From NCBI RefSeq assembly GCF_041381155.1, contig NC_091143.1, positions 27,467,331 through 27,531,330 on the forward strand: a DNA stretch of 64,000 bases. Direction: 5' to 3'. Under the pieces are notes generated by a model, which did not search any database, was not told the origin of the DNA, and saw only the letters and a list, made by a program, of their open reading frames with translations. Of the stretch, positions 46,626 through 57,879 are shown one piece after another. The DNA comes from Argopecten irradians (taxonomy: Eukaryota; Mollusca; Bivalvia; Pectinida; Pectinidae). Every line of letters begins with the position of its first letter. Position 1 is the first letter of the stretch. The translations under genes were made by a program, and so were the position numbers.

Positions 46626-46961
46626 GGACATAAACATTCCAGGTATATCATATCGTTTATTATTTATTGCTTGATCTTACCTGTTATAAGTTTTCTATTT
46701 CAAACTTCTAGTATTTATTTGTTTATCACTATTTAAAGCAATTAAAAGACAAAATAAACACAATTTAGAATAATTCAAGTAGACATCCAATCTCGTCATA
46801 GAGAAATACTATGATAATATTTATCTTGTTAACGTCCATAAAATCAGGTTTTAAACAAGATATTATTAATGCTTTTTTTCTCGTTCCTTGCAGATTCATC
46901 TCATCACAACTAATTTATTTTTCATATATATTGCTCTGGCCTTTTTGTGTGTTCTTAATTG

Positions 46962-46967
46962 AATAAA
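46962..46967 (+). terminator. Gene C poly(A) signal
   Basis: AATAAA in exon 4, which begins at 46894 with ATTCATCTCATC. Cleavage is expected near 46985. Confidence 0.75.
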
Positions 46968-47139
46968 ACATGAATATTTGAAAACAATATAATCTTGTTA
47001 TTTGTTGAGTTTTAACACATCTTGTCTGTTGTAAAATACAAGCCGGTATTGAATAGTCTTCGTTGTATAATACAGAACAACAGTGTCAAAAATATACCTA
47101 TGACTTGTCGTTATATCAATATAGGCGAAAAAGAAGCGA

Positions 47140-47919
47140 AACAAGAGGCCCAGAGGGCCTGTATCGCTCACCTGTAAGTAATGTCCTAAATACAGGTTCA
47201 TTGTTTCTTTTCTGAAGGAATTCGAATATTTACCTCTAATTCCCCTATTGGGCCCCACCCATCCTGCGCTCCTGGGTGAGAGTCCAAAATTTATACAAGT
47301 TCTGTTCCCCTTCCCCCAAAGATGTTTGTGGCCAAATTTGGTTACAATTCATGCAGAACTCTAGGACAAGTAGCGATTTATAGAATTTACCTCTATTTCC
47401 TCTATTGGGCCCCGCCCCTCCTGCACCCGGGGGATCAGAGCCAAAATATATACAAGTTCTGTTCCCATTCCCCCATGGATGTTTGTGGCCAAATTTGGTT
47501 ACAATCTATGCAGAACTCTAGGACAAGTAACGATTTATAGGATTTACCTCTATTTCCTCTATTGGGCCCCGCTCATCCCACCCCCCGGGGGTCAGAGCCA
47601 AAATCTATACAAGTTCTGTTCCTCTTTCCCCATGGATGTTTGTGGCCAAATATAGTTACAATCCATGTAGAACTTTAGGACAAGTAGCGATTTATAGGAT
47701 TTACCTCTATTTCCTCTATCGGGCCCCGCCCCTCCTGCCCCACGGGGGGGTCAGAGCCAAAATTTATACAAGTTCTGTTCCCCTTCCCCCAAGGATGTTT
47801 TGTGGCCCAAATTTGGTTACAATCCATGGAGAACCCCCATGACAAGTAGCGATTTAAAGGAAATGGTTTGACGGACGACGGACGTCGCGCTATGACATAA
47901 GGTTCGGGCCAGGTGAGCT
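47140..47919 (-). mobile_element. Pearl-like element, inverted
   Basis: It starts with the right-end near-palindrome (AACAAGAGGCCCAGAGGG), then the unique flank, about four and a half units of 157 bp (marker ATGCAGAACTCTAGG at 47351 and 47508, decayed at 47665 and 47826), and the hairpin end GGTTCGGGCCAGGTGAGCT, whose partner arm is degraded. Confidence 0.85.
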
Positions 47920-48174
47920 AATAAAACCAATCGTTTGACAAGATTAATAGATTTTTATTAAAATATTAATGACATATACAAACCTTGCGACAAAATAGAA
48001 GCACAACGCAAAGTGAGATAATTTTCAAAGCTTTTTTTATAAGCCAGCTTACACTATCTTTGCCACTGACTTACATGTAGGGAGGGTGTTACATTTGTAC
48101 AGGTGTCCCCCATTTCATGATCCTAAAGGATTTTGATTCCCTTTTCATTAATAAATTATCAGAAAAATGAAAAG
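47920..48174. other. Short gene-free gap
   Basis: Between the pearl-like element and the SINE pieces nothing codes. Confidence 0.5.
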
Positions 48175-48790
48175 GGGCAAGAGTTGCACTGTACAAGAAA
48201 ACCATAACATGAATATACCGCACACTACACACCGCATACATGAGAGGCCGTCCTTACATGACCCTGACTGTAAATAGGAAATTTCTCCCAATGTGCTTCA
48301 AAATACAAATAACATAGTCTCAATTCTCCTAGCACTAACCAAAATGAATAATAAACTACGGATTGCTTGTTTAGTTATGATATATTAACGTCCTTTTAAC
48401 AGCCATGTTCATGTAAGGACGGCCTCACATGTATTCGCTGGTTATACCGTGTATGAACTGTGGTGTGTGGTTTGGGAGACTGCGGCATATTCGTGTTGTC
48501 TTCTTAGCTAAATGAAAACCAAACTGGAAAAGCCCGCCAATGTTATTATGATCTCCAGTACCAACATTCATGTGATTTAGGTAATTTGGATGTGCTTTAG
48601 GCCCGAAGATATATACCACTTTTTCAAAAGAGCAACAGTTCCACACTACAAGAGACAACACGAATATACCGCAGTCTCCCAAAACACGCACCGCACAGTA
48701 CATGGGAGGCCGTCCTGGCCGACACTGGATGTTAATGGTGTTGTTGGTACGGGCAATAACCGAATAGACAATACAGGTCATAATGTCTGA
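48175..48790. mobile_element. Three long-SINE fragments in alternating orientation
   Basis: 48175-48285 is plus (CACACCGCATACATGAGAGG, CGTCCTTACATGACCCTGAC). 48380-48510 is minus (AACGTCCTTTTAACAGCCAT, GGTTTGGGAGACTGCGGC). 48600-48760 is plus (GCAGTCTCCCAAAACACGCA, TACATGGGAGGCCGTCCTGG). Confidence 0.7.
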
Positions 48791-49189
48791 TTATAACTGC
48801 ATGCTATCCTATATAACTTTATAGTTTAGTTGATCTTCACCTCGGTGGAAAACGTGAAACACCAGGGTCATGGAATTAATTTCTGGACACTTCCATCTAT
48901 GAAGAGTATTTTATTTTCCTGTATATGAAACTCGAGAAGGTGATTTTGAAGTAAACGTGAATGTGTGATCCCTTTTCGCCCCGCTCATCGAGAAAGGACC
49001 ACCTACCAAGAAAAATAAAAAATATTTCGACTTTGGCCATGGAGGGGGTTTCTATATTTTTTGTAGAAGTCGAAAAAATATAAACTGTTTATGAATGACA
49101 ATGACTGAAAAAAGTTAATTGCAATACGCATGCGAGTTAATGTTGAAATTAGCGAAAGTCACTATTTTACCATTGTTGGACGTCTTACA
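48791..49189. other. Gene-free stretch
   Basis: A short inverted pair (ATATTTCGACTT and AAGTCGAAAAAATAT, about 49020-49085) is the only structure. Confidence 0.5.
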
Positions 49190-49312
49190 ATTCCAGTTAG
49201 AATGTATTTAAGGAGCTCCAAATCCTCAATGACCACGCAAATATCGCGCGTGACTACAGTTATTTGCGTGGTCACTTGAGGACTGGAGCTCCTAAAACAT
49301 TCTAACTGGAAT
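49190..49312. mobile_element. Foldback element with ~52-bp arms
   Basis: ATTCCAGTTAGAATG, AGGAGCTCC, CCTCA and TGACCACGCAAATA on the left are met in reverse complement on the right. The loop is about 20 bp and centred on ATCGCGCGTGAC. It is non-coding. Confidence 0.75.
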
Positions 49313-49557
49313 CGGATTAAGATAGCACAGTACAATACATGTACCTTAATAAGGAAATTTCTTACCGTATATTTACAGTATAAGTGTATTTATAGGGTGA
49401 TTATATTACTGACACGTTGTATATCTACATGTAAACATCGTAGCTTAAATTGGATGTCTTCGACGACGAGCATATGGAAATAATTATCATTACAAAATTT
49501 GACATATCTTTATCTTATAACAAGAAATCAAATACCCGTAAAATCTAGCTGCTGGTT

Positions 49558-49880
49558 TTATTGGTAATCTTTTGGCGTCGGACTGCAAAACGTAGCACAG
49601 ATTTCAACAATTGTTGAGATATACGCTTTTCGATGGCGCCACAGCATTCCGATAACACGGTAGATTTTCATACTGCGTATGACATGTTCTACTCTAACCC
49701 TGTATTTACTCAAAATATTATTGAAACATTGGCATTTTCGACGCTGTCTAACATTTCTGTTCAACATCTGCTGTTGTCTGTATGATGTGAATAAATGGGT
49801 ATCTGTTTGGAAAATTTTTGTCTCCGAGTATTACACAATCATTCGGAAAGTCCAGCTCTATGTTTGCACCTATATTGGGT
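49558..49880 (-). pseudogene. PIF/Harbinger (DDE_Tnp_4-type) transposase C-terminal remnant
   Basis: On the minus strand the frame reads FNNILSKYRVRVEHVIRSMK then IYRVIGMLWRHRKAYISTIV and EICATF, the end of Harbinger transposases with the last catalytic glutamate in RVRVEH. Upstream, in another frame, ELDFPNDCVILGDKNFPNRY looks like the preceding stretch, so there is a frame break near 49800. The rest is absent. It is not the missing part of the 13540 element as far as can be told. Confidence 0.6.
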
Positions 49881-49989
49881 AAAAAATTCAAAATTTGAGC
49901 GTCATTTTGGTGACCTGGAAACCCACTTCTTACAAAACCGAAGAATACAATTATTATCTATGATAACTATCATGTTGATACAATGACAG

Positions 49990-51480
49990 TGCCTGTGACC
50001 ACTATAGTATACAAGGGGCCAATCACAATTGTGAATTATATGGTCCCCCACCCTCCAGGGGGCTGTGGGAGGGGCCAAAAGGGGTAAAATTGAATAAAAT
50101 TTCACAAAATCTTCTTCTCTACTCACAGATGTTGGTAGAATCAAATACTCTTCATAGATAGAAAGGTCTTAAGGTCCCTTTACAAAAATTGTGAATTATA
50201 TGACACCCTGGGGTGTCTAATTTCCCCCCTGGGGAGGGGTTAAGTTTATTATAGTTTATATGTGGGAAAAAACACATTTTTGCGACAATATATTTGGTCA
50301 TTTGTAATAGGAAATGAGTCAAATGTTGGTCAGAATAATCAGTATGTGATGGCCATTTAATCTTTTTCAAACAAAATTTTCTATGACTGAACCCCGTCAG
50401 GGGCCTTCGGGCGGGCGTCAAAAGGGGTCAAATTGGCTAAAACTTCAAAAATCTTTTTATTCCGAAACAAGTCACAATTTGTTAGAATTAATTAGCCCGA
50501 GATAGCATCTTTTAAATATCATTATCCACATTGGTCCACTGGCCGACCCCCTTGGGGCAGAGGGGCGGAGCCAAAAAGGTCATAATAGGCTACTTAAACT
50601 TCAAAAATCTTCTTTTAAAATTCTGGAAATGGAGTAATCAAATACACTTTTATAGATGAAAAGGTCTTAAAGTTTGTTTATAGAAATTTGTAAATTATAT
50701 GACCCTGGGGTCTCTCCTGTTTCCGCTTGGGGAGGTGGGTCAACGTTTACTATAGTTTATATATGAAAAAGGACATTAATGAGCATTTTTTGCTCATTTT
50801 TTCGTGGGAAATGATGTCAAACTTGGAGTAGGTATTATTAGCCCTGAGATAGTCATTTTTATATCATATCCAACTTCTAAGTCTTATGCAGCCGACTGCT
50901 CCCCTGGGGGCAGAGGGGCGGCGGGCTAAAAAATGGTGCAAGAATAGGCTAAAACACATACAAAAAACTTCTAAAAATTCTGGATATATAGTTGCATCAA
51001 ATAACTATAGATGGGAAATGTGATTAGGTTGTTTAATAAAAAATTGGTGATTTTTTATGACCTTGGAGTTCTCATGTTACCACCAATCCCTTGGGAGAGG
51101 GGTCCGAGTTTCCTCTTAGTTTATTTAGGAAAAACTCTTTATATGTGAACAGTTTATTTGCCCCAATTTTTCGTTAGGAAATTAGTCAAACATATACGTT
51201 AAGACTGCATTATGCCGAAGATTTAGCAAAACTTCAAACACAGCCATATCCTGTCCTCCGATGGATCCCTGGGGGTACCAGAGGAGCAGGATTCACATAA
51301 CAGGTTCCAAAACGATGATTAAATATTATCCAAAAACTATTACCTCTTAAGTGTCACAGGTCCTGACATGGAAGACCAAATACTCTCAATAGTCTAAAGC
51401 ATGTTACAAGATCTTATAAATCAACCTGTTGTGACCCAACTATCCCAAAGGACTCCCAGCATATTAGTTGTATCTTATGT
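49990..51480. repeat. Degenerate long tandem repeat
   Basis: Three to four decayed units share AATTATATGACCCTGGGG-type, CTTGGGGAGG-type, TTTACTATAGTTTATAT-type and CCCTGGGGGCAGAGGGGCGG-type blocks in the same order, at uneven steps of about 360-500 bp. No gene is present. Confidence 0.6.
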
Positions 51481-53724
51481 CCATTAATTGTTGATTCATT
51501 ACTTATGTTTAGACCATTAATCTATTATTCTTAACTCAGGTGACATCGTGTTTAAGGCCGCACTTAGGAGCCTACTTGTTTACATTCTATGTATCTGATT
51601 TATTCCATACGACGACTGCTCATTGGGACAACCATCAAATAATATAAGAGACATCACTATATAATAGAATGATTCGATCGCTTAGCCAATATTCATACAT
51701 AACAGTTATAGGATTCGACACAGCTCGGATATGCCGTTTTCACTGATCATAACAGCGATCCCTGGACATACATTTGACTGATGTGGTTGGAGATAGGGGG
51801 GTGTGGGTTGTGTGGGAGGTACCCATTCTCGAGCATGCTTATTTTGGCTTAGAAATCGAGTGTTGACCTTAAAAAGACACTAGAGCGGTACTTTTACGCA
51901 TTGTAATTTACTTAAAATATTGGATTGCTTTTTGTACTTAGTACCCGATAGTGGTCCTTTTTCTACTCTTGATAAAACGAACAACTGTAAATTGCGGGCG
52001 ATTTTGTTTGAAACAAAAATCTCACTTTAATCACATTAAATCGTTCTTAGATAATAGCTTAGGCACATTTAATCCAATTTCTTTGGAAACGCACAGATTA
52101 TTATCAAGACTGAAGTATCTTGTCTACGATTATGACACAGGGGCTTGGCCCCCGGGACACAGGGGCTAGGGTCCCTGGCAGGGGGGGGTGGGGGGGTGGG
52201 TACATGTTAGAAGTCTGGTGACTTAGAATATTTAGAATATTATGTGTATTTCAATGATATTTAGTTAACTTCTCTGAATTCGGCGTGATACTCTGTGATT
52301 AGGAGTTATTCAAGCCTAATAATCTCTTTCCCTGTATTTATCTATTTATCATAATTACTATTCTATTTATCTGTATATGTAAGTCAAATATTTTATATAT
52401 AAATTCATCAAATGGATATAGTGTTGTTTGGTTCTGTAAAATAAACAGTATAGTCTTCTTTTTCAAAATTAAATGTTTAAGACTGGTCAGGAATAGGTAA
52501 TAGATTCAGGCTGTAGGACGGTGGTTTTTATTTTGATACTCTGGGTTCCTCCAAGTATTGACACATCCTTAAATGGCCATGAACCCTAATCGATCTATAT
52601 AAAACACTTTCTGTTTTTGTGTTCATTAATCAGCTACTTTAACTCTTTCATTTTAGTCATTTATTTATTAATTTATACATTTCTTCTGTTTCAGCCGAGC
52701 TTTGACCATGGTACCTTTTGGGCCGACCAGTTTAACAGCTTTTTCCTGACATGAAGACAGCGCCAAGGGGAGTTAACTCATTTCATGAAAATACTAGACA
52801 GAGTTACCTTTCCATAATTGACCTGAGTATTTAATTGTGAGTATAATTTGTTTTTTTTCTCTATACATTTCTCTCATATACCTCTTTGGTTCAATTATCA
52901 GTGTTATTAATTTCTTCGAGATGGATAGTCGAGTGAAATTCGAGTTATCTCCCTTCCATTGTCTGTACATTTGTAGGTCTCTGGTAAACGGGTTTTTTTA
53001 GCAGTGAGATGGTGCAAATTTAGAGGTGACTTGTGTAATTCTTTCATTTCCAGATCTTGTAACTGACTAGTATACATCAATATGCGAGTGAAGGATAAGT
53101 TTAATTCTATTTTTCAAAATCATTTTCTTTCTAATAGCCACGATTCTTTAGTTCTGTCCAGTTTTTCGGGTTCAAATGTTGCTCTAGATTTGATTTTATC
53201 TGTCCTTGGAATCCTTCAGAGGTTAATAATTCCCTTTTTTACATCAATTGGTATACATTTGTAATTTTAGAATCATCTGATTCAGAAAATCAGGGCAAAT
53301 TTGAAATTTTTGGGGCTATTTTGTATCCATATTTCATTAGCTGCACCGTAATTTCTCTGTGTTATATCAGATATATTATGACATAATATGTTATAATCAT
53401 TTCTTTATGATATTCTATTGTTTACTAAGTTATATATCTATAGTATTGAGCCAGTTCTGGAACTTTGATTTGCTTAATTGTTCAGTTCTGGATATTTTTT
53501 GCTAGAAATTCCAAAAATGGGGGGTGGGGGTAAAGAATATGAGTTATCTCCCCCTGACCTCCAAGTTTAATTCAATTGGTCATATTTCCCTGTAGTACAC
53601 TAACTATACTATAGTTATAAGTAATAGTCAAAAGTCTAGGTTCAAATTTCATTGAAATATTTAAACTTTTATTTCAAAACTGTTTCAATTCTCATAATTT
53701 TTCTTACAGGAATCTTCATCGTCG
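51481..53724. other. Gene-free stretch
   Basis: It includes a G-rich tract (52177-52200) and direct CCCCTAGC/ACACAGGGGCT bits nearby, plus two short frames (51951-52169, 53082-53264) without recognisable features. Confidence 0.5.
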
Positions 53725-54085
53725 AAGTGTTGGTTTGTTGATTACTTATTATAATGCCCTATTAACAGAAACAGTCATTTTACGAACGGTCTTCCCTACA
53801 TGCGTTATGTTGCTTCTATTTGGGTGGCTGCGATATGATCGAGTGTCTTTTGTGACGATGGAAATGTTTTAGTCAGTGCAACTCACTAAAGAATGTTGCC
53901 ATGTTGAAAGTTATGATTTACCAGCGCGGATATAAAATAGCACAGTTCGATGGTTCCATATAAGTACATTTACAGTAAAGGGGTGTGCAACAGTTCCCCG
54001 AACGTTCCTCAACAGTCAACTTAAGGCAGCAAAACGTGAGGTGGTGTAAAGGAAGATGTTAGGAAGAAAAAAATATAAGACTCGA
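53725..54085 (-). mobile_element. Long-SINE copy, diverged
   Basis: TTGTTGATTACTTATTATAA, GCCCTATTAACAGAAACAGT, GGTCTTCCCTACATGCG and later AAAACGTGAGGTGGTGTAAA, GTTAGGAAGAA follow the family order. Confidence 0.6.
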
Positions 54086-54144
54086 AAAGTCGCCTTTTAT
54101 TATCATGCATCCTTACATAGCAAACTTAATTGAATTTGTAGCGT

Positions 54145-54290
54145 TTTGTTTGATGGGATTTACGTTCTATTAACAGAAAGAGTCACATAAGGACGGTCTC
54201 CCGTGTATGAAGTGAGGGTGTGTGTTTCGTGAGACTCGTATATTTCTGTTGTGTCTTCTTGTATAGTGGAACTCTAAACTTTGATCGTAG
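54145..54290 (-). mobile_element. Long-SINE tail fragment
   Basis: TACGTTCTATTAACAGAAAG, AAGGACGGTCTCCCGTG and GTTGTGTCTTCTTGTATAG match the family. Confidence 0.7.
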
Positions 54291-54475
54291 TGAAATGGCC
54301 TCTTCCAATAATTCAGTGCGAGTTGCATGTTTATTCAGTTTTTTTAGTCAAAATATAGTCCTAATATAATATCGGATGAAGACTGAAAATCTCCGAACAA
54401 AACTTGACAACGGACGGATAACGCCATTTATTATACGTCTAACAATAATAAAACATTATTTCTTTGAAAAAGCAT

Positions 54476-54481
54476 TTTATT
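54476..54481 (-). terminator. Gene D poly(A) signal
   Basis: AATAAA on the minus strand, in exon 4, which begins at 54542 with ATTCGTCACATC after a TTACAG acceptor. Cleavage is expected near 54458. Confidence 0.7.
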
Positions 54482-55112
54482 GAATAAAAAAAACAATCAA
54501 GATGCAATAAATAAAATGATCAACGATGCTGATGTGACGAATCTGTAATGAAAAGAAAAATATTGTAAAATATTTTACATCATGCAAGTTTACATTGTGC
54601 ATTCATATAACTATATTCACTTTTTCACTGCAGTCTCACTATGTAACCTTACCAAGCGCAGTTGGCAGTCATATAGACAATGAACTTCAAGCTCTTATAA
54701 GACGTCATTATCATTGTGACGTCACAATTGTCGTGCCAGCGATCACGGAAGACGGCTGTTTCAAATGGCTGTTCCATCCATGACGATAAGGAATGATTTA
54801 TTCATTATAGATACCAAATTCCTTGGGATTTCATCATACAATTGTAACTAAATGTAAATATAAGCTTGAAGCGCTAGCGCGCTTCATGTTGAATTTGCCT
54901 CTGTCCAGTTTGCATTTATATTGGCTATGAATGTCAACTGAAAGACGTTCAATGCTTAAGGAACTGTTGTTTTAGGTTTGTTTTAACAAAGATAGATTTA
55001 TCTGTGTAATGAATTAAGTTAAATAAGAATTTGCCGAGATTTCGAAATTATGATGCGAAATGAAAATGAATTGCGGGGAAAATGCTGTGACCTTACTGGA
55101 AACTATATTTTT

Positions 55113-55538
55113 TCAATATCCGCCGGTGACTGGGCGTTGCCTCATCCAGTTGTTTCCATATCCACTTCCAAAGCTCCCGAAGCCTCCTTGTCCGCGGCCG
55201 TAGAAATTGTTTCCATAGCCAGGTTCATATGCATCGTAACCAGAAAAGCCTACGCCACCTCCGAACCCACTTTCGAAATTTGAACCGAAACCAGTAGGAC
55301 CGTAATAATTGTTGTCTGGAAAGCAATGAGTAAAAGTTATTATTGAAATGTAGAAATGATTTGACTTCAGTGTGGACACTTAATAGTGTCCCTTTCTTTT
55401 GTGCATCTATTCTGGTTTTCTTTTATTACAGTCAATCTTATCTCAGTAACACGTGCTTGTATTTTCATATTACTTACCATAATAATGACATAGAGCACCG
55501 GCCACAAGGCATGAGAAGAGGAACATTACTTTCATCAT
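55113..55538 (-). CDS. Gene D: secreted Gly/Tyr/Phe-rich peptide precursor
   Basis: Spliced coding sequence 55538-55478 joined to 55315-55113 on the minus strand, giving 87 residues. Exon 2 reads MMKVMFLFSCLVAGALC, then HYY, and the split codon gives Asp. The mature part has phenylalanine as well as tyrosine: NNYYGPTGFGSNFESGFGGG, then EPGYGNNFYGRGQGGFG and the tail NNWMRQRPVTGGY, with three arginines and four acidic residues. Intron 2 is only 162 bp; intron 1 (55558-57056) is 1.5 kb and holds a SINE and an M1 MITE. The stop TGA is 16 nt before intron 3 (donor at 55096). D faces gene C in convergent orientation, and its leader and promoter are closest to C, so an inverted duplication is likely. 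No defect is seen. Confidence 0.85.
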
Positions 55539-55644
55539 GGTTTCGGGTTTTTTGGGGCTGAAACAGACCAAATATACACTGAAATATATTTCAAAAATAA
55601 AGCAGCTTGTAAATATTCGATGATTAAACTAGGTAAATATTTAC

Positions 55645-56020
55645 AGTTATGGGAGTTTTGGGAGATTGCGGTATGTTCGTGTTGTGTCTTCTTGAATAGT
55701 GTAACTGTTGCCTTTTTTATAGTGCTATATCACTTAAGCATACCGCCGAAGACACCAAGTAAAACACCCCAACTGGTCACATTATACTGACAACGGGCGA
55801 ACCAGTCCCATCCCCTGTTTGCTGAGCGCTAAGCAAGAGCAGAAACTACCACTTTTATATACTTTGGTGTATCTCGGCCAGGTTCGGACGTTCAACTGAG
55901 ACCGTGCCAAGGGAGAAATTAGGAAACATAAAGTCATTTACGAAGAAGAGAAAAGATAAGATCCTAAATTTAGTCGCCTTTTACAGTTCTTCATAGGAAC
56001 CCGGCGTACTTATACCTCTC
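55645..56020 (-). mobile_element. Long-SINE copy in gene D intron 1
   Basis: From GGGAGATTGCGGTATGTTCG through GCATACCGCCGAAGACACC, GGTCACATTATACTGACAAC, GAGCGCTAAGCAAGAGCA to GATCCTAAATTTAGTCGCC near its head end. The tail is missing. Relative to gene D it lies in the sense orientation. Confidence 0.75.
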
Positions 56021-56044
56021 GACCATTTAAATATATCACCATTG

Positions 56045-56408
56045 CAGCTACTATCATTTGAACATGTAAATATAACTGATGTATATTCTTGTAATATAAT
56101 CTTAATAAACTTTGCTTTTGGTACATGCAATCAGTACTTTATTCCATATAGGGCATTGTGCCATGAATTTCTCTTCGGCATGCAAATAATTATTTTTAAT
56201 ATTTATATCCTGAAGTAGGTGAAATACGAAGTTCGAAAATCATTTTCGCAATATACCACATATAAATAATTCTCGTTACGAAGTTCGAACTTAGCAATGA
56301 CGGTAATGGTGTAAAGTAAGTAGTTTTTGTATCTGAAGAAAAATACTCATTCGCCTGCTGCTGTTTTTTGATAGGAAAAAATACCATTCGGCAGCGGTGG
56401 AACATTTT
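56045..56408. mobile_element. MITE family M1 copy in gene D intron 1
   Basis: TCATTTGAACATGTAAATAT, CAATCAGTACTTTATTCCAT, TAATTATTTTTAATATTT and CATTCGGCAGCGGTGGAACA are collinear with the complete copies. An extra inverted block (ACGAAGTTCGAA, twice) is inserted in the middle. Confidence 0.7.
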
Positions 56409-57056
56409 TTGATATTGCTTAAGTAAGAAGACATATGAAACCATTCAGAGTCTTCTAAATGAACATCCCGAATGAAATTGTTTAGGTGGGAAACAACATA
56501 AACCTAAGCTTGACAACATGCTGGGGTGTCCTAGAAAACGGTATGTTGCACAAATTTACACAATGATTTAGAACATCTAAAGCTAACACTCGAGCATGTT
56601 ATGGCGATTAATTATGCTGTAAGAATTGGTAAAATTGTTTAAATTTATTGAACTTTTATTGGGTTATTAAAACGAAAGTTATATCTATTAAAATATTTTT
56701 GGCCCTAAATGGCCTTAGTTGTCGATGGGCCGTAAAACTCAAACAAACAAACAATTTTGTGTTTAGATAATTAAGACAAAATGTGTAGAGCAAACTTTAC
56801 GATTAACCATTTGAAATGTATTTTCTTTATCAAATACACAACTGTTACAATACTGTTTGAAATAGCATGCCTGGTAAGTATATACAAGCTGAGACTATTG
56901 ATGTCAATTTAAGGTAGAATTTTGTAGTATTTTCAACATTGATATTTGTACTTCAATACTGTATTCTTATGATTATGAACCAGGATTCTGATTTATGTTT
57001 TTTATGGCAATGATATTGTACAGTGTATCAACAACATATAGAAATCAGAAGCTTAC

Positions 57057-57159
57057 CTTTGCGATGATACGATTCGTTTTCGAGTGAAGATTGAGAATGA
57101 TTCCTTGGATATGCTTTGCAATATTTATACTAGTAACACATGAAAATAAGGAAATTCCT
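57057..57159 (-). promoter_or_regulatory. Gene D core promoter and non-coding exon 1
   Basis: On the minus strand AGGAATTTCCT (57159-57149) ends 20 nt before TATAAATAT (57129-57121). The inferred start is the A of TCATTCTC at 57098, and exon 1 ends GCAAAG/GTAAGC at 57057. Confidence 0.75.
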
Positions 57160-57879
57160 GGCAATTTTTCGAACCGTAAAAATGGCACAAATCTTAGACA
57201 TTACAGTAAGTGACATTAATGAGTGTATCGTATTCCTTCCTCAGGTGATTTGTGTCCGGTGATTTATGTTCATAAATACCTGTGATAAAAAAAGCCCGAA
57301 ACTGTAATGTTGTCATATAACATGCATATTATGTGTGCCAGTGTCCGGTACATGTACTTTACAATAATGTTTATTTCATTCCGGTTTATCAATATATGCA
57401 GGGCCGAGTACTGATATACATTGTACCAAATAACGAATTAACTCCCAGTGATGTTGTAATCGATATTTGAGTTATTCTTAGTGAAGTCGATAAAAGTCAC
57501 CGTATTTCCTGTCGTCAACAATAAACCATTAAAGTAAAGCGAACGTGTTTTAGGAAGCTTAAATTGAAAGATGAAAGTAAAGTTTGGAGTACAAAAGCCA
57601 GCCACATGAATAGGTTAATTGAATTCATAAGCACTAGAATGTCAAGCTGAGGACGAATAGAAGTTATGTTGTCCATTAACTTGCACTTATGTGACAATAT
57701 CAATGACTGTTGTCAAATATCAGGACGTTACGACGTACTGTTATATGAGGTATTCAGATATTTCTCACCTTTCTGACACATCATATTATGATATACCTTT
57801 CTTCATGTGTGGTCAACACACTGTTTAATTGATATTCTGTAAATTATATCCGATTTACTACCTCAAGAGCAATAAGACT
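57160..57879. other. Gene-free stretch upstream of gene D
   Basis: No gene is seen; promoter-distal sequence of gene D. Confidence 0.5.

Noticed and set aside
48425-48781. A 118-codon minus-strand protein
   Set aside because: It is a read-through of adjacent SINE fragments in opposite orientations.
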